Shown here: positions 59,501-64,000 of the stretch, piece after piece | Layout: every line of letters begins with the position of its first letter | Numbering within the stretch: the first letter of the stretch is position 1 | Source: Albizia julibrissin | Taxonomy: Eukaryota > Streptophyta > Magnoliopsida > Fabales > Fabaceae | NCBI GenBank assembly: GCA_037074505.1 | Contig: CM073487.1 | Coordinates: forward strand, 34,137,501 to 34,201,500 | DNA: 64,000 nucleotides | Direction of reading: 5' to 3' | Position numbers and translations under genes: made by a program | Notes under the pieces: generated by a model | The model's input: the letters and a program-made list of their open reading frames with translations, nothing else | Databases searched by the model: none | Told to the model about the DNA's origin: nothing

Positions 59501-60270
59501 TCATCAATCATCAAGGCTACCACCTATACTGTTTTGCGGCTCAATACATCTGCTACTATATTAGCCTTGCCTAAATGATACTTGATCTCTAGATTGTAGT
59601 CTTTAAGCAACTCCATCTACATGTGCTGCCGCATGTTGAGCTCTTTTTTATCGTATAAATACTTTAAGCTCTTGTGGTCGCAGTACAGCTTTATAGTCGT
59701 CTTATAGAGATAGTGTCTTCAAATTTTCAGTACAAATACAATCGATGCTAACTCAAGATTGTGTGTAGGATAGTTTTATTCATGAGGCTATAGCTGACGA
59801 GATGCATATGCCACTACTCGGCCTTGTTGCATCAAAACACATCCCAATACGTGCCCACAAGCATCTATGTAGACAACAAAGGTCAACAGTGGATTTGGGA
59901 TTGTTAACACTGGTGCTATTGTTAATTTCTGTTTCAATTCTGTAAAGCTCCTCTCACAACTATTTTCCTACACAAAAGGTTGATTTTTCTGTGTTAACTT
60001 TGTCAACAACAAAGCTATTCTGGAGAAATTCTGTATAAATTGCCTGTAATAACTGGTAAGACCAAGAAAATTTCATATTTCAAATACTGTTTCTGGCCTT
60101 TTTGAGTTCAGTATTGCTTCCATCTTGTTTGGATCCACTGAGACCCCTTATTGTGAAATCACATAGCCCAGAAACTTAATTTTCGGTAATCATAATCTAC
60201 ACTTGCTCATCTTGACATTGAGTTGCTTACCCTTCAACGTGTTCAATATTGTTCTATATAGCACGAAGTT
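56600..60270 (-). pseudogene. Ty3/gypsy pol remnant 2 (RT end, RNase H, integrase, chromodomain), split
   Basis: Minus strand, right to left: reverse transcriptase after the catalytic centre (60270-59950: ILNTLKGKQLNVKMSKC, IKFLGYVIS, FLGLTSYYRQFI); RNase H (59950-59560: YIDACGHVLGCVLMQQGRVVAYASR); zinc-binding part (59460-59090, CLTCQKVKAEHQ); integrase core (59090-58600: MDFVTGLP, IISDRDP, then NSSIQMAPYEALF); then the 1.35-kb LTR (57190-58539); then the integrase C-terminal part (57184-56755: ERQIYGPDVVDQ, DVFHISQLKKYQPDP) and the chromodomain-like tail (56610-56755: LSPREATWEAEEDMK) after a stop codon. The reading frame across the insertion is restored exactly if it is skipped (ELS then ERQ). 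RT catalytic motifs, protease, gag and the 5' LTR are missing. Confidence 0.9.
57190..58539. mobile_element. Solo LTR of a different family in the integrase gene
   Basis: Begins TGTTACGAG and ends TTACTTATCA on the plus strand, with near-perfect 5-bp flanks GACAA (57185-57189) and GACAG (58540-58544). The length is 1350 bp. It has no similarity to LTR-A, B or C that I can see. Both orientations give TG...CA, so the strand is unassigned. It contains a GAGTATCGTTCCCATGAGGA word that I associate with plant LTR elements. Confidence 0.75.
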
Positions 60271-60274
60271 CTTG

Positions 60275-61716
60275 TTAGGAGGGACTCTACCCCATGCAAA
60301 CATGCACCTTGGGTCTTATTGCCTTTGTTATTGCTTAACAATTTCTTAACCTGAAGACATACTAGTCCAACAAGTCTTTTGATCTCAAGACATATAGTTT
60401 GCTAATGATTCTAAGTCTCATTGCCTTATCGAGACGCTGCCCAGTATTTAGCCTTACGGCTTATGTCATTCTATTCTCACAACTCTGAATATTTCAGTAT
60501 TGCTGCCTAGTACAAATGTGTACGTTGGGGCTTACTATTACTATGTATGTTTATACCCTTGTCTGTCTATAACCAGCTCTGTCTAGAAATATGTTCATCT
60601 GTTTAGGGTTCAGGGTCAAAGGACTATTTGACCGTTACTGCCCGTATGGTGTGCATTATTCAGGATCAAGGCAATGATTTTATTCCGGACCAAAATGATT
60701 TCTTTATCCCTACTTGTCACATCGTGGTATCTTTACTTGTCACATAAATATTTCAAAGCAGGCATCAACCTATCTATAATTGTATCATGTTCTCAAATCA
60801 AAATTAATTGTTTCTAGCTTTACCACATTAGTAGGGTAGTTGATTTTGGAATTGTTAACATCATACTTTTTGAGAGGTATTTGCCACCATTATACCATAC
60901 TGTTCTAGGGCTCATCCCTATCTCTATTTACATGAGTCACCACAACCCATATAGATTGTATGACTATAAGCTACATAAGTGGTGTCACTGTATACTATAC
61001 TAGTCATGTTCCTATAAACCACACAGGTTCACATGGGTAATATCACTGTATATCACGCAGGATGTAACATTATTGGCCACACCGCCTCAGCCGCATGTTT
61101 TACGCACCGCCTCTTGACCATATGGCTACTTGTGCTTTTCACCGATGTATCCAGAACTCTCATCTGGCCATGTCAATGGTGTATCCTGATCATGGGATTG
61201 AATAACATGCTCTGATAAGATTGCCTCATTGATGCATCATTGGGACCACATAGATCATATGATATACCACATGTATTGTGTCACTGCTGACCTCACAGAT
61301 CATATTGTGATGTGGGATGATAATCACTGGTGCAACTGACAACCTCTCTTGCAACTTTTAAGAATTGTGAATAGATTCACTATACTTCTATTGTGCCACT
61401 CTGATGTTCTATTTTTTCATAACATTAGGGTATATCAGTCATTTCGCAACATATTGGGTACACAGGTACTCCTATAATAACATATAACAGAGGTTTACAG
61501 TAGACAGGGAAAACCTGTAATAATGTACAACCTCTGAACTACTGTACAACATGTTCTTGCTCCTTTGTGTTACATAACATAACATGTTCATGTAACTTCT
61601 TAAGGGGTCACCCATCTCGAGATTTCTCTAGGTTAAGCACGCCTAACTTTTGTTACTCGTGCAAAAAAATACAAATACCGACTCAAACTGGTTCCAGGCA
61701 TCAAAGTATTATGTAG
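60275..61716. other. Probable degenerate second copy of gypsy RNase H region
   Basis: No intact gene. Scattered words match the RNase H part of the gypsy elements (CACTGTATACTATACTAGTC, GGTGCAACTGACAACCTCTC at about 61331, compared with CAGGTGTAATTGTCAACCTC at 3430). This would mean that another degraded element lies here. The identification is weak. Confidence 0.35.
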
Positions 61717-62095
61717 GTTGTGATACCTCATTTCCTATAGCCTCAGATGAGTACAAAAGAGTAGCAACATCATTTATAAAACTAGGATCAGGTCCCATAT
61801 TAAGTAATTTCAAAAAAAATGTTCACAATTCCACAAATCTATCTCATGATTTGAACCTGGGATTAAGAGGCGTTTTTGGGAGTAATAAAACTTTTCTTAA
61901 ACAATTTCACAAATATTCACTATCTCACTAAGTCTCACCAGTTTCTCTTCTTATTTTATTAGAGTCTGTGAGCGATTCTCTACTTAGCTTTCACGTTTCA
62001 TACCTTGGTTAAGTTTTACAAGCGATCAGAAGTATTAAAACTATCAAACTATCATTCATCAACTGAGCTACTCGGATTACTAGAGATATTCTTGT
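61717..62095 (-). mobile_element. LTR-A remnant (3' end only)
   Basis: On the minus strand the sequence ends GGAAATGAGGTATCACA at about 61717, close to the LTR-A end GAGAATGAGGTATTACA at 42940. The words GGATCAGGTCCC and GGTTCAAATC-like (ATTTGAACCTGGG) also match LTR-A ends at 42800-42900 and 13750-13850. The 5' part of the LTR is missing. Confidence 0.5.
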
Positions 62096-62261
62096 ACAAT
62101 TGTCGCGTTTACATGGACATGTACATTATATACAATTCTAAAAATATCAAAATAGACAACCAACAAAAGACTAAAGTCTAGAATATTCGCAGCCTCTAGT
62201 TGTCTGTATTTACCTTCTTCTTGCCCCTCGAGTTGCACTACTAGAAAAAACACTTTTAACG

Positions 62262-62612
62262 TCCCTTATATGGGACTTTTAACGTCCTTTTATGAGGGGA
62301 CGCGTATGCCAGCGACGTAGTAAATTTGGAGTTAAGACGTCCTTTGTAAAAAGACGCGTAAAGGGCTGGGTTTAGGCGTCCCTTTGACCAAAAGGGACGC
62401 CTAAAGTAATGAGTTTAGGCGTCCCTTTGGTCAAAAGGGACGCCTAAAGTCCCCGTTTAGAATTTTTTTATTTAAAAATTAGGGACTTTAGGCGTCCCTT
62501 TTGGCCAAAGGGACGCCTAAAGTCCTTACTTTAGGCGTCCCTTTGACCAAAAGGGACGCCTAAAGTAAGGACTTTAGGCGTCCCTTTGGCCAAAAGGGAC
62601 GCCTAAAGTGTT
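62262..62612. repeat. Subterminal hairpin array of CACTA C
   Basis: Five near-identical palindromes of about 36 bp (TTTAGGCGTCCCTTTGGYCAAAAGGGACGCCTAAA form) lie at about 62362, 62414, 62487, 62533 and 62573, with two looser units before (GTCCCTTATATGGGAC and ACGTCCTTTTATGAGGGGACG). The near identity of the palindromes suggests recent activity or homogenisation. Confidence 0.9.
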
Positions 62613-62849
62613 TTTTTTTCAGAACCATTTTTATTGTTTCTGGCCATATCATTTTGAAAGCAAACAAAAACGTATACACAAAAAGGAAACATACAGCACG
62701 CAGTTTATAATTAACAAAACACAACATCCACCTCTAATGAAACATTATGCACTACATTGTTGACAGAAATGTTGTCCACTAATATAATAAACAACTACTA
62801 ATAAGTAAATGTACAGGAAACGATAAACTTCTACAAATCAATGTGTTGA

Positions 62850-64000
62850 AGAATCCTCCCAGCCAACAAGTCTCTGATCAAATTAATGTCTTCATATAAG
62901 TAAGCAGCATCATTATCAAAGATCTACAAATTAGAAAATATGATTATATATACGAAATCAATGAAATTAAAGAATTGTTTAGCAATTCAATTAAAATACA
63001 ACCAAAATATTATCATTTGATTACCTGTTGAAAATCATTTGTAAAGCCACTTTGAATGATATTATACATGTAAAGTAGAACATAATAGCCACATTCAGTA
63101 CCACCTGGTTGTTGAGGGCACTATAAATCAAAAGCAATTGGTTAAAATCAATAACATACATCATTTATAAAACAACCGTAAATAAAATAACTTAAATTAT
63201 ATTGAAACCACATACTTTGGGATAGAACCACTTTGGCTTGCGAACAACTCTACCCTCACGTGACCCGCCAAGCATTCTATATGTTTGGGTCGCGCTACCA
63301 TTAAAATGTAAAACATTTTAAGTTAGAACCATTAAAATGTAAAACATTTTAAGTTGGAACAATTTATTGAAATCAAGCATTTCTTTAATTAATAAAAAAG
63401 AAATAACTAACGTGTTGAAGACTGATTTTGTGTCTTTGTCTGGCTTTTTTGTCAAGGAATCAAACCAATAGATTTCATTGAGGCGTGGGCAAACAACACA
63501 CAAGCTCCAATGGTAACTAAAACAATACACAGATTAAAATGAAGTTTAGATTAGAAGAAAATTATTTCTCAAACATCCAAAAATAAAATTTTTTACTACA
63601 TACCCTTGAACAATTGGCGCTAGATAACATCGCAATTTGGTCGCTGCCATTGTGAAGCCCACATAATGCGTCCTTTGTGCGACATCATTTTTATCTGATG
63701 TCGTATTTGCCGGACACAAGAATCCATATAAATTTGATCTTTGCATATCAATGCACATGTGGTAGAAGGACCTAAAATATAAATAAAATGACCAATGAAT
63801 TATTGAACTTATGAAATCTTGAACTTAGAAAAGAAAAACTAACCAAATGGCAAGTGTGACCCATCCTGCATCTATCTCCTCCAAATGCATAAACTCCTTA
63901 AGATCTTTATTGTCGATCGTGTAGGGATACGTCAATTGTGCACCCACAATCCCTGGAGGCATATTGAAGTTGACTTGGGGAATACCTTTGTACATCTGTT
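62850..64000 (-). CDS. Ulp1-like (C48-type) gene of CACTA element C, partial
   Basis: Read from the right edge leftwards: HLEEIDAGWVTLAIW (ending near 63842 at a GT donor); FYHMCIDMQRSNLYGFLCPAN...ATKLRCYLAPIVQG (63773-63605); YHWSLCVVCPRLNEIYWFDSLTKKP (about 63525-63420), where His and Asp of the protease triad stand; then QQPGGTECGYYVLLYMYN (about 63070-63120) with the Gln and catalytic Cys region; end near 62870. The order H, D, Q, C is as in Ulp1/SENP peptidases. The exons are separated by AT-rich introns. All triad residues remain, in contrast to element A. The beginning lies outside the window. No stop codon was noticed in the listed exons, but full splicing could not be confirmed. Confidence 0.7.

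Larger units (their letters stand above)
62236..64000 (-). mobile_element. CACTA element C, left end; continues beyond the window
   Basis: Begins CACTACTAGAAAAAACACT at 62236. Subterminal hairpins TTTAGGCGTCCCTTT...AAAGGGACGCCTAAA occupy 62340-62620. A minus-strand Ulp1-like gene follows (62850-64000), as in element A. By analogy TNP2 would lie to the right, outside the window. The flanking bases to the left are TTG (62233-62235). Confidence 0.85.

Noticed and set aside
1..64000. CRISPR arrays, prokaryotic operons, rRNA or intact tRNA genes
   Set aside because: None seen; the direct repeats present are transposon subterminal units or tandem repeats.

Overview
The window is nuclear DNA of a flowering plant, probably a eudicot. 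The evidence is the AT-rich base composition, GT-AG introns, F-box/LRR/FBD genes (a plant family), Ty3/gypsy elements with a chromodomain, CACTA (En/Spm) transposons carrying TNP2 and Ulp1-like ORFs, and Tourist-like and hAT-like elements. The species cannot be named from this sequence. No intact host gene was found. The window is a tandem cluster of F-box genes, all broken, buried in nested transposons.

Layout: 1-3.5 kb holds the 3' part of a minus-strand Ty3/gypsy element (LTR, chromodomain, integrase, RNase H remnants). 4.0-7.1 kb is F-box pseudogene 1 with its leader exon. 8.8-19.7 kb is a second copy of the same segment (F-box pseudogene 2), blown apart by a solo LTR in its coding exon, by a nested pair of solo LTRs upstream, and by a Tourist-like element at its leader exon (19.7-22.5 kb) that itself holds another solo LTR. 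23.7-28.3 kb is CACTA element A, lacking its right end. It abuts CACTA element B (28.3-43.7 kb), lacking its left end. B is invaded by a small CACTA (F, 28.6-30.2 kb) and by a solo LTR (36.7-42.9 kb), and that LTR is invaded by CACTA element D (39.0-42.6 kb), which carries five exons of a myosin motor domain.

B ends inside the first exon of F-box gene 3 (43.7-43.8 kb). Then come an hAT-like MITE, F-box pseudogene 4 (45.9-50.4 kb, split by a solo LTR and a Tourist-like element), a small CACTA (E), tandem repeats, a second minus-strand gypsy element (54.1-60.3 kb, split by an unrelated solo LTR) and the left end of another CACTA (C, from 62.2 kb) that runs out of the window.

Insertion boundaries were assigned by reading terminal bases and target-site duplications (TSDs). 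Seven insertions have perfect TSDs of the size expected for solo LTRs or for CACTA, Tourist and hAT elements, apart from a few noted as imperfect or unresolved. Letters A, B, C used for LTR families are local names: LTR-A at 13697, 20226, 36730 and a remnant at 61717; LTR-B at 10307, 45975 and 54076; LTR-C at 13105. CACTA elements are separately named A to F.

The items most worth following are the CACTA element carrying spliceable, open myosin exons, a 20-nt hairpin shared by three different LTR families, an in-frame stop shared by the chromodomains of two diverged gypsy elements, and the fusion of two autonomous-type CACTA elements.
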